Assembly (NCBI RefSeq): GCF_001463885.1
Contig: NZ_BBWQ01000018.1
Location: 124,001 to 188,000 of the forward strand
DNA from: Aureimonas altamirensis
Lineage (GTDB): Bacteria; Pseudomonadota; Alphaproteobacteria; Rhizobiales; Rhizobiaceae
DNA length: 64,000 nucleotides
Direction: 5' to 3'
A program made the position numbers and the translations under genes. Every line of letters starts with the position of its first letter. Positions within the stretch are counted from its first letter, which is position 1. The notes beneath the pieces were generated by a model. It saw nothing but the letters and a program-made list of their open reading frames with translations. It made no database searches and was not told where the DNA came from. Shown piece by piece: positions 1 through 8,749 of this stretch.

Positions 1-124
1 CCTGCTCCGGCGCGATCGCGACGTGATGGGCGGCAGCGCCCTGCCGCCGGATGCCGCCGCGCGGCTAAACCAGGTGCTTCTGGAACTGCTGGAATTGAAG
101 CGTCTTCTGGATCAGGTGCGCTAA
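1..124 (+). CDS. C-terminal end of an unidentified protein (partial)
   Basis: The frame that is open from base 2 ends in TAA at 122-124 and gives about 40 residues. They end in a leucine-rich, probably helical tail (LELLELKRLLDQVR). The start lies before the window. There is too little sequence to assign a family. Codon use is GC-rich like that of its neighbours, which supports real coding sequence. Confidence 0.5.
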   Translation, partial: LLRRDRDVMGGSALPPDAAARLNQVLLELLELKRLLDQVR

Positions 125-253
125 GCATCGCGCGGTGCACCATAGTTGCCCAATAGCCATAATGCCCCGGCGATGCGCCGACGCCCACTTGATCCATTCC
201 GGATAACTGACAATTGTGCCGGCAAGGTTCATTGCGTTCGAGGGTCGAGGGAC

Positions 254-1069
254 ATGCGCAACTTCATCGCACAGCTGATGGCATGCAGCGTATTGGCCGG
301 CATCGGCGCCGCGCAAGCTCAGGAAGCGCCGGTTACGGCCAACGCGCCGGCGCCCGGTACGGATATCGTCATCGAGCTCGGCGTCGGGCCGCTTGCCCGC
401 CCCAACTTCGAAGGCGCCAACAAGTACGAGGTCGTGGCCAGCCCGACCATCCGCGTCCACTACCTGAACATTCCGGGCCTGATCGAATTCGGCGGCGGGC
501 TGGATTCCGGCCTGAGCATCGGGCCGTCCTTCGGTTACGTCGGCGAGCGCAAGGCCTCCGACGCGCCCCAGCTTTCCGGCTTGCGCGATCTCGACGCCAC
601 CTACGAGCTCGGCCTGCGGCTCGGCTATGGTTGGGATTTAAGCGCCGCCTATGGAGCGGAAGTCTACGGTGAGGCGCGCTATGCCTTCAACGAAGCCGAA
701 GGTTTCGTCGGTGGTTTCGGCGCCAACGCCATCTTCCGCCCGACCGAGCTGCTGACGTTGAAGCTCGGGCCCAATGCTACGCTGGCCTCCAGCGACTATG
801 CCGAGACCTACTTCTCCGTCTCGCCCGAGGAAAGCCTCGCGACCGGGGGCCGGCTCGAGGCCTATGAGGCGTCGGGCGGCTTCAAGACGGTCGGCCTTCG
901 CGCGGAATCGCGGTTCGAAGTCCGCCCGACCTGGTTCCTGAACGGGGAGTTCGGCTACGACCGCCTCGTCGGCGACGCTGCGGATTCGCCCATCGTCGAG
1001 GCGGGCAGCCGCGACCAGCTCTATTTCGGCATCGGCATTTCCAAGACATTCTCCCTCGACCTCTTCTAA
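254..1069 (+). CDS. MipA/OmpV family outer membrane protein
   Basis: The protein has 271 residues. It starts with a Sec signal peptide (MRNFIAQLMACSVLAG, cleavage probably after AQAQ). The rest alternates short amphipathic beta strands rich in Gly, Tyr and Phe and ends in a phenylalanine-containing strand (FSLDLF), as outer membrane barrels do. The strand pattern and length fit the MipA/OmpV family, whose members are scaffolds or barrels of the outer membrane; a precise role is unknown. An ATG at 146 is in frame, but 254 was chosen because the signal peptide begins there and a purine-rich stretch (GAGGGTCGAGGG) precedes it. The next gene starts 10 bases after the stop, so the two are probably co-transcribed. 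Confidence 0.8.
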   Translation: MRNFIAQLMACSVLAGIGAAQAQEAPVTANAPAPGTDIVIELGVGPLARPNFEGANKYEVVASPTIRVHYLNIPGLIEFGGGLDSGLSIGPSFGYVGERKASDAPQLSGLRDLDATYELGLRLGYGWDLSAAYGAEVYGEARYAFNEAEGFVGGFGANAIFRPTELLTLKLGPNATLASSDYAETYFSVSPEESLATGGRLEAYEASGGFKTVGLRAESRFEVRPTWFLNGEFGYDRLVGDAADSPIVEAGSRDQLYFGIGISKTFSLDLF

Positions 1070-1079
1070 GGGGCTGCAC

Positions 1080-2159
1080 GTGAACCGCCGCCGCCTGTTG
1101 AAAACCATGGCGGCGGTTGGCGCCGTGGCAGGAGCCGCTGGCCTGGCGACGCGCAAGGCGCAGGCGGCCAACCGATATTACGGTGGCCCGGTCTCCGACC
1201 ATTTCGACGGAACGCGGTTCTTCAACCCCGGCGGCGAGGAGCCGGGCGGACTCGGCAACCTGCTGCGCTGGAAGCTGAATGGAGCGCGCGCCCGCTGGCC
1301 GGAGCGGTGGCCTTCGGAACCGCAGTTCGCAACGCCGGCAGACCGATTGGCCGAAGGCGCGATGCGGGTGACGCTGATCGGCCATGCGACCTATCTGATC
1401 CAGATGGCCGGGTTGAACATTCTGACAGACCCCGTCTATTCGGACCGTGCATCGCCGGTCGGCTTCGCAGGGCCAAAGCGGGTGAACCCTCCCGGCATCC
1501 GCTTCGAGGATCTGCCGCCCATCGACCTCGTGCTGCTGACGCATAACCACTACGACCATCTGGACGTGGATACGCTGGCGCGCCTGAAAGCCACGCATGA
1601 CCCGCTGGTGGCGACGCCGCTGGGCAATGACGTGATCGTATTGCGCCATGTGCCCGATATGCGGATCACCGTCATGGATTGGGGGCAATCCTTTGCGTTC
1701 GGGCCGGTGACGGTGCATTGCGAACCGGCGCATCATTGGTCGGCGCGGGGCATCGGCGACAGGCGCATGGCACTCTGGAGCGCTTTCGCGATCACCCATC
1801 CGGCCGGCAATCTGTATCATATCGGCGATACCGGCTTTCATTCCGGCATCAACTACCGCGACGCCGCCCGTAAGTTCACGGGGTTTCGCCTGGCATGCTT
1901 GCCCATCGGCGCCTATGAGCCCCGCTGGTTCATGCGTGCGCAGCATCAGAACCCCGAAGACGCCGTCGAGGGCTTCAAGCTGTGCAACGCCAGCTTTGCC
2001 GCCGGCCATCATTGGGGCACGTTCCAGCTAACGGACGAGGCGATCGATGCGCCGCCCTCGGCGCTGGAGTCCGCCATGCGCAACGCGGAGCTGGATACGA
2101 CGCGGTTCCGGGCCCTGTGGCCAAGCTCTGCCTGGGACATACCGCTAGCAACCGCCTGA
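1080..2159 (+). CDS. Tat-exported metallo-beta-lactamase-fold hydrolase (NAPE-PLD/UlaG-like)
   Basis: The protein has 359 residues with a GTG start. The N-terminus has a twin-arginine-like signal (NRRRLLKTM followed by an Ala/Gly-rich hydrophobic stretch to AQAA), so it is probably exported folded with its metals. The metal motif THNHYDHLD gives H155, H157, D159 and H160. Upstream, GHATYLIQ and LTDPVYSDRASP are typical of the branch of the MBL fold that includes N-acylphosphatidylethanolamine phospholipase D and UlaG-type hydrolases. The substrate cannot be told from sequence. It follows the MipA-type gene by 10 bases and may share its transcript. Confidence 0.8.
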   Translation: MNRRRLLKTMAAVGAVAGAAGLATRKAQAANRYYGGPVSDHFDGTRFFNPGGEEPGGLGNLLRWKLNGARARWPERWPSEPQFATPADRLAEGAMRVTLIGHATYLIQMAGLNILTDPVYSDRASPVGFAGPKRVNPPGIRFEDLPPIDLVLLTHNHYDHLDVDTLARLKATHDPLVATPLGNDVIVLRHVPDMRITVMDWGQSFAFGPVTVHCEPAHHWSARGIGDRRMALWSAFAITHPAGNLYHIGDTGFHSGINYRDAARKFTGFRLACLPIGAYEPRWFMRAQHQNPEDAVEGFKLCNASFAAGHHWGTFQLTDEAIDAPPSALESAMRNAELDTTRFRALWPSSAWDIPLATA

Positions 2160-2336
2160 ACACCGCGACCCCGCCGCAGGCCGGGTCGGACGGCGGGCGG
2201 CGTTGTAGCTCGGTGTCGTGGGTCGTCTATCCGCGTCACGCAACGGTTTCATGACAGGCGCCGAGACATGCGGCGATCTATCCGCCGCACTCCGCTTGTG
2301 TCATGATTTTACGGGCATTGAACGGCGGAGAGGTGC

Positions 2337-2666
2337 ATGCTGGGGGTCGTGCTCGGATGGATCATCGCGACCTTTTTCATCGCCAATGGGCTGGTGAACC
2401 TGTACGGGCCGGAATCCATGCGCGCAGCCTTCTTCCGCTGGGGTTTTCCGCGCTGGTTCCACCTCGTCAACGGCGCAATCCAGGTCGTGATCGGGGTGCT
2501 GATCCTGCTACCGGCCAGCCGCATGATCGGCCTGGGCCTCGGTGTAGCGCTATCGGCCGCCATATTGATCGTGCTGTTCAGGCAGCGTGAACTGCGTCAC
2601 GCGCTGCCCTGCCTGACGCTTCTTGCCTCGTTGCTGGTTGCCGCATGGGAACAGAGCCTTCGGTAG
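2337..2666 (+). CDS. Small DoxX-like integral membrane protein
   Basis: The protein has 109 residues and about four hydrophobic segments (residues about 2-20, 42-58, 62-80 and 88-104), matching the size and layout of DoxX-like proteins. The ATG at 2337 has a good ribosome site (GGAGAGG) six bases upstream. It stands alone: 177 bases from the previous gene and convergent with the lactonase-like gene that ends at 2716. Family membership is judged from general pattern, and the function is unknown. Confidence 0.6.
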   Translation: MLGVVLGWIIATFFIANGLVNLYGPESMRAAFFRWGFPRWFHLVNGAIQVVIGVLILLPASRMIGLGLGVALSAAILIVLFRQRELRHALPCLTLLASLLVAAWEQSLR

Positions 2667-2715
2667 GGCGCGTTTGCGTCAATTGCCACAAGGGACCGTT
2701 CAGGGTTGCGTGCGT

Positions 2716-3567
2716 TCAGGAGGCCCTGGCGATGCGAAAGCCTTCGACTTCCATTTCGACCGGCAGGTGCGACCATCGCTGCATGTCGTGGAGAATGACG
2801 AGCCGGCTGAGATCGCCCTCGATCTCCTTGTTGATGCGGTCGAATGTGCGCAACTGATCCCATACGCTGCCGGTCGCGTTCGCCAGCGGCACATAGACAC
2901 CGTCGTGATTGTGTCCGCAGATGTTCCGCTGCGAATAGACGCAGTCGCCGGATATGACCAGCCGGCCGCGCTGCGTTTCCAGGACCACGAATTGCTGGCC
3001 GACCGTATGGCCTTCCCCGAGCCTCAGATGCAGGCCTGGCAGCAGGTTATCCAGGTCGCCATCGACGAGGTTCAACCGATGCTCGAGCGAGGCATCGAAG
3101 GCATTTCGCAGATCGTCGGGATTGATGATCTCGGTGAGGTAGCCGAACTGCCGCGGCATGGCCAGAGCCTCGATCCAGGACAGGAGTTCGCGCTTCTGGA
3201 TATGGATCCGGGCGCGCGGGAACTGGTGGATCGAACCCATATGGTCGAAATGTGCGTGGCTGAGGACGATATCGGTAACGGCGTCCGGGGCGACGCCGAG
3301 TTCGCCCAGCATGCGCAGCGGCGAAATCCAGAACGGCACGCCGAATTTCTCGCTCATCGCCTGGCCGCTGCCTTCCTTCATGAAGCCGGTATCGATGAGG
3401 GCGACATGCGCGCCATGGCGCGCCAACACGAATGAAAAGGGCACATCGATACGGCCTTCGTCGTAGGCATCGTGGACGAGCCCGGCAACGAGCTGATCCT
3501 TTGATCGGGCAAACTCGATGACGTGGACATTCCAGGTCGGAACGGGGCGGGTGGTGGACATGGACAT
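2716..3567 (-). CDS. N-acyl-homoserine-lactonase-family metallo-hydrolase
   Basis: The protein has 283 residues. The zinc motif SHAHFDHMGS gives H104, H106, D108 and H109. H187 (GEGHTVGQQ), D208 (ISGDCVY) and H260 complete a dinuclear site of the MBL lactonase family (AiiA/AttM type). There is no signal peptide, so it is cytoplasmic. It is the last gene of the sugar ABC operon: its ATG overlaps the permease stop by one base (TGATG), so translation is coupled. That context suggests a lactone of an imported sugar or a small imported lactone as substrate rather than a quorum signal, but the family alone does not decide this. Confidence 0.75.
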   Translation of the reverse strand: MSMSTTRPVPTWNVHVIEFARSKDQLVAGLVHDAYDEGRIDVPFSFVLARHGAHVALIDTGFMKEGSGQAMSEKFGVPFWISPLRMLGELGVAPDAVTDIVLSHAHFDHMGSIHQFPRARIHIQKRELLSWIEALAMPRQFGYLTEIINPDDLRNAFDASLEHRLNLVDGDLDNLLPGLHLRLGEGHTVGQQFVVLETQRGRLVISGDCVYSQRNICGHNHDGVYVPLANATGSVWDQLRTFDRINKEIEGDLSRLVILHDMQRWSHLPVEMEVEGFRIARAS

Positions 3568-4562
3568 CAGCTCTCCGCGGCGGAGCGGCCAAGGCTGGAT
3601 AGCCCGACAGCGACAATCAGGATCGCGCCTTGCAGCACGTATTGCGAATAGGTCGGGGCACCGAAGATGTTGAGGCCATTGAACCCGAAAGCGATGATCA
3701 ACGCGCCGATCAGCGTGCCCAGCACATGGAATTCCCCGTCACGCAACGTTGCGGACCCGAGGAAAACAGCCGCGAATGCGGTAAGCAGATAGCTGTCGGC
3801 CGCGCTTGCGGTGCCGCTGCCCAGGCGGGATGCCAAAAGGATGCCGGTCAGGGCGGCACAGACCCCCGAGATGACGAAGCCGAGGATCTTGATCCTGTCC
3901 ACGTCGATGCCGGCCAGCCGGGCGGCGGCCGGGTTGCCGCCGACGGCCTGGATTTCCTGGCCGAGCGCGCTGCGCTCGACCAGTATCCAGAGGCTTCCGA
4001 CCACGATGGCCATCACGACGATGTTGTTGGGAATACCGAACAGCCACCGGCCGAGCGACAGTTGCAGGAACGCCTCGGGCACGCCCGAGACGATTGGAAC
4101 GCCGGCCGAGTAGGCAAAGGCAAGGCCGGTAAGGATGGTCCCGACACCGAGCGTGGCGATGACGGAGTTCACCTTCACCTTCGTTACGATCAGCCCGTTG
4201 ACCAGCCCGATCAGGGCGCCTGCCGCAAGCACGATGACCACGGCGACCGGGATGGGCAACTTGTTCGATACGATGAGCCCGGTGACGAGGATGCCGTGCA
4301 GGCTGGCTGCAAAGCCGATCGACAAATCCAGTTCCCCCACCACGACTGCCAGGGTCAGCCCCGCGGCGATAATCATCGCCAGCGATGCCTGGTTGAGAAC
4401 GTTGGTGAAGTTGGACACCGTGGGAAAGGCGCGGGGGGACAGGATGGAAAAAGCTGCGATCATCGCTACGAGGCCGATGATGGTGGCGTAGCGTGCAAAC
4501 AGTCCAAGTGCGGCTTTGGCACGTGGCGACAGGCGCCTTCTTGCGGAAACGGCATTGCTCAT
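3567..4562 (-). CDS. Ribose-type ABC transporter permease
   Basis: This inner membrane protein has 331 residues and about nine or ten hydrophobic segments. The region AGLTLAVVVGELDLSIG is the family hallmark of RbsC/XylH-like carbohydrate permeases (ABC-2 BPD_transp_2 family). It is the membrane channel for the importer formed with the ATPase upstream and the periplasmic binding protein. Its ATG overlaps the ATPase stop (ATGA, 4559-4562). The sugar is not identifiable from the permease. Confidence 0.88.
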   Translation of the reverse strand: MSNAVSARRRLSPRAKAALGLFARYATIIGLVAMIAAFSILSPRAFPTVSNFTNVLNQASLAMIIAAGLTLAVVVGELDLSIGFAASLHGILVTGLIVSNKLPIPVAVVIVLAAGALIGLVNGLIVTKVKVNSVIATLGVGTILTGLAFAYSAGVPIVSGVPEAFLQLSLGRWLFGIPNNIVVMAIVVGSLWILVERSALGQEIQAVGGNPAAARLAGIDVDRIKILGFVISGVCAALTGILLASRLGSGTASAADSYLLTAFAAVFLGSATLRDGEFHVLGTLIGALIIAFGFNGLNIFGAPTYSQYVLQGAILIVAVGLSSLGRSAAES

Positions 4563-6130
4563 GATGGTCGAACTCCAGCGTGCAGGCCTTCGGCGTAACT
4601 TGCCTCGATTATGGCGCTCCGGCTTATGGCCTCGCCGGTGAGTTCCTGGACGATCCGTCCTTCCGCCATCACCAGAACCCGGTCGCAGAGATCGGGCAGT
4701 TCGTCCGGCTCGGACGAGATCACCAGCACCGCCATGCCATCGCGGGCAAGCGCCCGGATAAGACGATGGATTTCGGCGCGGGCGCCGACGTCGACCCCGC
4801 GCGTCGGTTCATCGAGGATCAGCACCTGAGGTGCGCGAAGCAGCCAGCGCCCGATCACGACCTTCTGCTGGTTGCCGCCGCTGAGCCGGCCGACCGGTGG
4901 CTGCGCGCCGGGCGTGCGGATCGACAGGTCGGCGATCATCTTCGCCGAAAGCCGGCTCCGCTTTCGGTTGCTGACAAGGGGAACCGCAGAGCTTGTCACG
5001 ATCCGCGACAAGCTCGACAGATGAAGGTTGAAGGCGACGCTTTTGCTGAGGATCAACCCCTCGCTACGGCGTTCCTCCGGCACGAGGCCAAGGCCGGCGC
5101 GCACCGCGTCGGCAGGACGCCGCGGCGCAAATGGACGTCCGGCAAGCATCATTTGTCCGGCGTCGCAGCGGTCGGCGCCATACAGAAGGCGTGCCAGCTC
5201 GGTGCGCCCGGCGCCGACGAGCCCCCCGATGCCCAGGATTTCACTCCGGTGCAACGTAAGGGCGATATCGCGCACGCGCGGCAGGCGCGTAAGTCCCTCG
5301 ACGGCAAGCACGACCTCGCCACGTGTTGGCGCGGCTTCCACCTTGCGTGTGTTCTGGACCGTGCTGCCGACGATCGCCTCCACCAGGATCGGTCGGGTCA
5401 GGCCGGCGCGATCCATGGTCGCGATCGACCGGCCATCGCGGAATGCCGTAACGCGATGGCAAAGACGCAGGATTTCATCCAGCCGGTGTGAGACATAGAG
5501 CACCGAGACGCCCGAGGCCGACAGATCCTCCACGATGCGCAGCAGCGACTCCGCCTCGGATGCCGACAGCGAAGCAGTCGGCTCGTCCATGACGATCAGC
5601 CGGGCCTTGCGCACCAGTGCCCGGCAGATGTTGATGAGCCACTTCTCGGCGACGCTGAGGCCCCTGACGCTGGACGACAGCGGTGCAGTCAGGCCCACAC
5701 GCCGCGCGACCGGGGCAACCTCAGTTGCAATGGCGCGCCAGTCGACTATGCCGAAGCGGCTGCGCTTGGGCACACCCAGCATGATGTTCTGCAGGACCGT
5801 CATGCCCGGTACGAAAGCCAACTCCTGATGAATGAACGTCATGCCAAGCTCGGTAGAATGCTGCGGCGAGCCGATGAAGACGGGCTGGCCGTCGACGGTA
5901 ATCCGCCCTTCATCCGGTTGGTTCAGGCCTGCCAGAATGCGTATCAGGGTGGATTTTCCCGCCCCGTTCGCCCCGACGAGTCCATGCACCTCGCCGGCTT
6001 TAAGGGTCAGCGAAACACCTTTCAGCGCCTGGACACCGCCAAAGGATTTGGTGATGTCCAGTGCCTCCAGGAACACCTCGCGGCTCTCGCCGGAAGCAAG
6101 GTCGCAAGACAGGCGTCCGTCCTTCAACAT
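4559..6130 (-). CDS. Sugar ABC transporter ATP-binding protein (RbsA/MglA type, two domains)
   Basis: The protein has 523 residues and two ABC domains in tandem. Domain 1 has an intact Walker A (GANGAGKST, residues 53-61) and Walker B (LIVMDEPTAS). Domain 2 has the usual degenerate Walker A of this family (GGLVGAGRTEL) but an intact signature (LSGGNQQK) and Walker B (LILDEPTRGVD). The ATG at 6130 shares one base with the stop of the binding-protein gene (TAATG), which fixes the start even though the frame is open further upstream. It energises uptake at the inner face of the membrane. Confidence 0.9.
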   Translation of the reverse strand: MLKDGRLSCDLASGESREVFLEALDITKSFGGVQALKGVSLTLKAGEVHGLVGANGAGKSTLIRILAGLNQPDEGRITVDGQPVFIGSPQHSTELGMTFIHQELAFVPGMTVLQNIMLGVPKRSRFGIVDWRAIATEVAPVARRVGLTAPLSSSVRGLSVAEKWLINICRALVRKARLIVMDEPTASLSASEAESLLRIVEDLSASGVSVLYVSHRLDEILRLCHRVTAFRDGRSIATMDRAGLTRPILVEAIVGSTVQNTRKVEAAPTRGEVVLAVEGLTRLPRVRDIALTLHRSEILGIGGLVGAGRTELARLLYGADRCDAGQMMLAGRPFAPRRPADAVRAGLGLVPEERRSEGLILSKSVAFNLHLSSLSRIVTSSAVPLVSNRKRSRLSAKMIADLSIRTPGAQPPVGRLSGGNQQKVVIGRWLLRAPQVLILDEPTRGVDVGARAEIHRLIRALARDGMAVLVISSEPDELPDLCDRVLVMAEGRIVQELTGEAISRSAIIEASYAEGLHAGVRPS

Positions 6131-7074
6131 TATTGTCCGAGGGCCTCGGGGTGCTCTGCGACGAAGGCTTCCACGGTTTCCTGCGTCACCAGCACGGCTG
6201 GCACTTCCACCGCCTTGGGTTGCCAAGCGCTGCCGGCGGCCTTGATCTCCTGCAACAGCTCCACCATCCGCTGACCTTCGGTGAAACTGTCCTCCCAGGC
6301 GGTCGCCGTCATATGTCCGTTGCGGATATTTTCGATGGCCTGTGCGTTGCCATTGACGCCATACACCTCGACGTCGTCACGGCCCTGCTGCCGCAAGGCC
6401 CCGATGGCCCCGATGGCGGGGTCGTCCCAGCAGCCCCATATCGCCAGCTTTCCATCCCCTGGCGGGTTGGAGGCCAGCCATGCGTTGGCATACTGTGCGC
6501 CGTCCTCAAAATAGCCGGGAATACGCACCTCGTTCTTGGTGACAGTAATTCCCGGATGATCGGCGAGCATCTCGTCCAGCAGCACCTCGCGGTTACGGCA
6601 GACCTCGCCGGTGCGATATGTCAGCGCAAGAAGGTTTCCCTCGCCGCCGAGATCGGCGATCATCTTCTCAATCACCGGCTGGGCGATCGGCGCCCCGGAG
6701 CCGTTGGTTGCCGCAACGGAACTGCCTAGCCCTCCGCCCCACGTGACCACCGGTATATCCGCATCGCGCGCAGCGGCCAGCCCCGCTCCGATGGACGAAT
6801 AGGGGAAGACCATGTCTATGATTGCGGTGGCCCCACGGCCGGCAAAGTTCTGGATCGCGGAGTTGGCCTGATCCGCGCTGCCGGCGGCATCGATGACCGA
6901 GACCTCCCAGCCGGCCTTCTCCGCAGCGGCAGTGGCGCCCGCGATGTAGCGAACATTGTTTGCTTCCGTGGCGGAGATCGACACGATCCCGAGAAGCGGC
7001 CGATCCTGAGCGGCAGCCGGCACGAGCGTCATGGCAAGGCATGCGGCGACCGCAGCCGTAACCGGATGTTTCAT
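6130..7074 (-). CDS. Periplasmic sugar-binding protein of the ABC transporter
   Basis: The protein has 314 residues and a Sec signal peptide (MKHPVTAAVAACLAMTLVPAAAQ). The mature part begins DRPLLGIVSIS and has the type I periplasmic-binding-protein pattern, with GWGCWDD- and YGVNGNAQAI-like segments typical of the RbsB/peripla_BP_4 group. The start at 7074 has an excellent ribosome site (GGGAGGA) six bases upstream; the longer frame to 7152 has no signal peptide at its start. It is the first gene of the operon and would set substrate specificity. The promoter lies in the 180-base gap shared with the divergent lacI-type regulator. Confidence 0.88.
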   Translation of the reverse strand: MKHPVTAAVAACLAMTLVPAAAQDRPLLGIVSISATEANNVRYIAGATAAAEKAGWEVSVIDAAGSADQANSAIQNFAGRGATAIIDMVFPYSSIGAGLAAARDADIPVVTWGGGLGSSVAATNGSGAPIAQPVIEKMIADLGGEGNLLALTYRTGEVCRNREVLLDEMLADHPGITVTKNEVRIPGYFEDGAQYANAWLASNPPGDGKLAIWGCWDDPAIGAIGALRQQGRDDVEVYGVNGNAQAIENIRNGHMTATAWEDSFTEGQRMVELLQEIKAAGSAWQPKAVEVPAVLVTQETVEAFVAEHPEALGQ

Positions 7075-7126
7075 TTGATCCTCCCAACGGCACTCGAACT
7101 CGCGTCGCCCTCCCGGCGAACAACGA

Positions 7127-7247
7127 CTAACCGTTTTGCCAGCGTTCCCCATTTAATCGGCAATTGCAAGATGCGTCGCTGCGAAATACCGCCACACGGC
7201 CTAGACAGAGTGCTGCTACTTCGAAATGATCCGGCGAAACGATTAAC
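7127..7247. promoter_or_regulatory. Candidate operators of the LacI-type regulator (three related sites)
   Basis: Three related words lie in the divergent gap. On the minus strand 7128-7140 reads GGCAAAACGGTTA; on the plus strand 7233-7245 reads GGCGAAACGATTA (11 of 13 identical). On the minus strand 7152-7162 contains CCGATTAAA. The shared core is CG(A/G)TTA. One set lies before the transporter operon and one directly before the regulator gene, as expected for an autoregulated LacI-type repressor. The sites are only partly palindromic. Confidence 0.5.
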
Positions 7248-7254
7248 TGGAATT

Positions 7255-8280
7255 GTGATTTTGGCCACTATACGCGATGTCGCCAAAGCCGCCGGCGTTT
7301 CGACCGCAACGGTGTCGGCCGTGGTCAACGGCTCGGCCTATGTCAGCGTTGCCCTGAAGGCACGGGTGATGGCGGCGGTTAAGGAACTCGACTATGCGCC
7401 GATGTCTGCGGCCCGTAACCTGAAGCGGGGCCGCAGCCAGCTTATTGCCCTGGTGGTTGCCGACCTTGCCAACCCGTTCTTCGCGCGGTTCGTTTGTGCT
7501 GCCGAGGCAGCCGTGACCGAATGGGGCTATTCGCTGGTGCTGTTCAACAGCGACGAGAAGCCGGAAAATGAAAAGCGGATTCTGTCCCGGGTGCGTGCCT
7601 TGTCCTGCGACGGGCTCGTATGGGTTCCGATAGAGCCGGCCGGCCGCAACGAGGGTCGCGACGGAGAGGGCGGCACGATGCCGACGGTCCTGTTTGGGCG
7701 GGTGGTGGAAAATGAGCGATCCGACACGGTGACGATCGATAATTGCTCGGCCGCACGTCAGGTAACCAACTACCTGCTCGATCTCGGTCACAGGCGCATC
7801 GCCACGATCACCGGGCCGCTTCATTTGACCACGGGCCGCGGCCGTCTCGACGGCATGCTGGAAGGAATGGCGCAACGCGGCCTGGCGCCGGAGCCCCGCC
7901 ACATCCGCGATGGCGCATTCCGCGAGGAGGTTGCGTATGCGGCCGCACGCGACCTCATGACCGAGGCCGAGCCGCCAACGGCCATCTATGTCGCCAACGG
8001 TGTCATGGCGCTTGGGGTCATGCGGGCTCTGGCGGATCTTGGCCTGTCGTGCCCGCGCGATGTGTCCATTGCGTCCACGGACACCATCCCGGGGATCGGT
8101 GGGTTGCGGCCACGGCTGACACGAACGGAGCATCCCATCGCCGACATGACGCGGGAAGCGCTCCGTTTGCTGGTGGATCGGATAGAGGCGCGTTCACCGC
8201 CCGGGCCACGCAATATCGTCTTTCAGCCCGCGCTGATCCTCGGGGAAAGCTGCGCACCGATTGCGCCTTCAGCGCATTGA
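7255..8280 (+). CDS. LacI family transcriptional regulator of the sugar operon
   Basis: The protein has about 341 residues. The N-terminal helix-turn-helix is textbook LacI (ATIRDVAKAAGVSTATVS), followed by the hinge (NLKRGRSQLIALVV) and a periplasmic-binding-protein-like effector domain. The start is uncertain: GTG at 7255 was taken because it places the helix-turn-helix at the N-terminus; TTG at 7261 is the alternative, and neither has a strong ribosome site. The frame is open back to 7066, but that part reads like non-coding promoter DNA. The gene diverges from the transporter operon and presumably represses it until the imported ligand binds. Confidence 0.88.
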   Translation: MILATIRDVAKAAGVSTATVSAVVNGSAYVSVALKARVMAAVKELDYAPMSAARNLKRGRSQLIALVVADLANPFFARFVCAAEAAVTEWGYSLVLFNSDEKPENEKRILSRVRALSCDGLVWVPIEPAGRNEGRDGEGGTMPTVLFGRVVENERSDTVTIDNCSAARQVTNYLLDLGHRRIATITGPLHLTTGRGRLDGMLEGMAQRGLAPEPRHIRDGAFREEVAYAAARDLMTEAEPPTAIYVANGVMALGVMRALADLGLSCPRDVSIASTDTIPGIGGLRPRLTRTEHPIADMTREALRLLVDRIEARSPPGPRNIVFQPALILGESCAPIAPSAH

Positions 8281-8366
8281 GGCAAGGTTATCCGCCGCCA
8301 AGCCGTCGAGACCGGCGCGGTCGAGGTTACGAGCCGCCAGATTGTCGAAGCGGCCCGGCAGTGCCG

Positions 8367-8738
8367 TTAGAACAGGTCGTCGACAGCCAAGTTGAGAGCT
8401 TCGGCTATTGCCGCCCTTTTATCCGGGCGGGCGGCCCGTGCGCCGTTTTCTATCTGGCTCACATAGGCTTGCGATAACCCACTGGCCTTCGCCAAGGCGG
8501 TGACGCTCATGCCGCGATGCTCGCGCCATACCCGCACCTTGCTCTCACCGTCGACGATGCGCTTGACTACGGCAGCCGGGATCAATTCTTCCTCGCCCTT
8601 ATTGATCCTTGCGAGGACGTCGGCGGCGGCAGCCAAGTCGACGATATCTTCCAGGCGCTCGATAAGGGCCTCGTATTCGGACTTGGGCAGCACGGCGAGC
8701 GTCTCGCCGGCCGGGGTTGTGATATACTGGACGGACAT
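8367..8738 (-). CDS. XRE-family antitoxin (partner of the RelE-type toxin)
   Basis: The protein has 123 residues. The N-terminal part is Phd/RelB-like (MSVQYITTPAGETLAVLPKS) and the C-terminal part is a Cro/CI helix-turn-helix (GMSVTALAKASGLSQAYVSQ). This layout is seen in antitoxins of HigBA/RelBE-like pairs. The start at 8738 has the ribosome site GAGAGGAA nine bases upstream; an ATG at 8753 is possible but would overlap the toxin stop. It lies 11 bases after the toxin gene on the same strand, the toxin-first order typical of HigBA. It likely neutralises the toxin and represses the operon. Confidence 0.8.
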   Translation of the reverse strand: MSVQYITTPAGETLAVLPKSEYEALIERLEDIVDLAAAADVLARINKGEEELIPAAVVKRIVDGESKVRVWREHRGMSVTALAKASGLSQAYVSQIENGARAARPDKRAAIAEALNLAVDDLF

Positions 8739-8749
8739 GGTCGTTCCTC

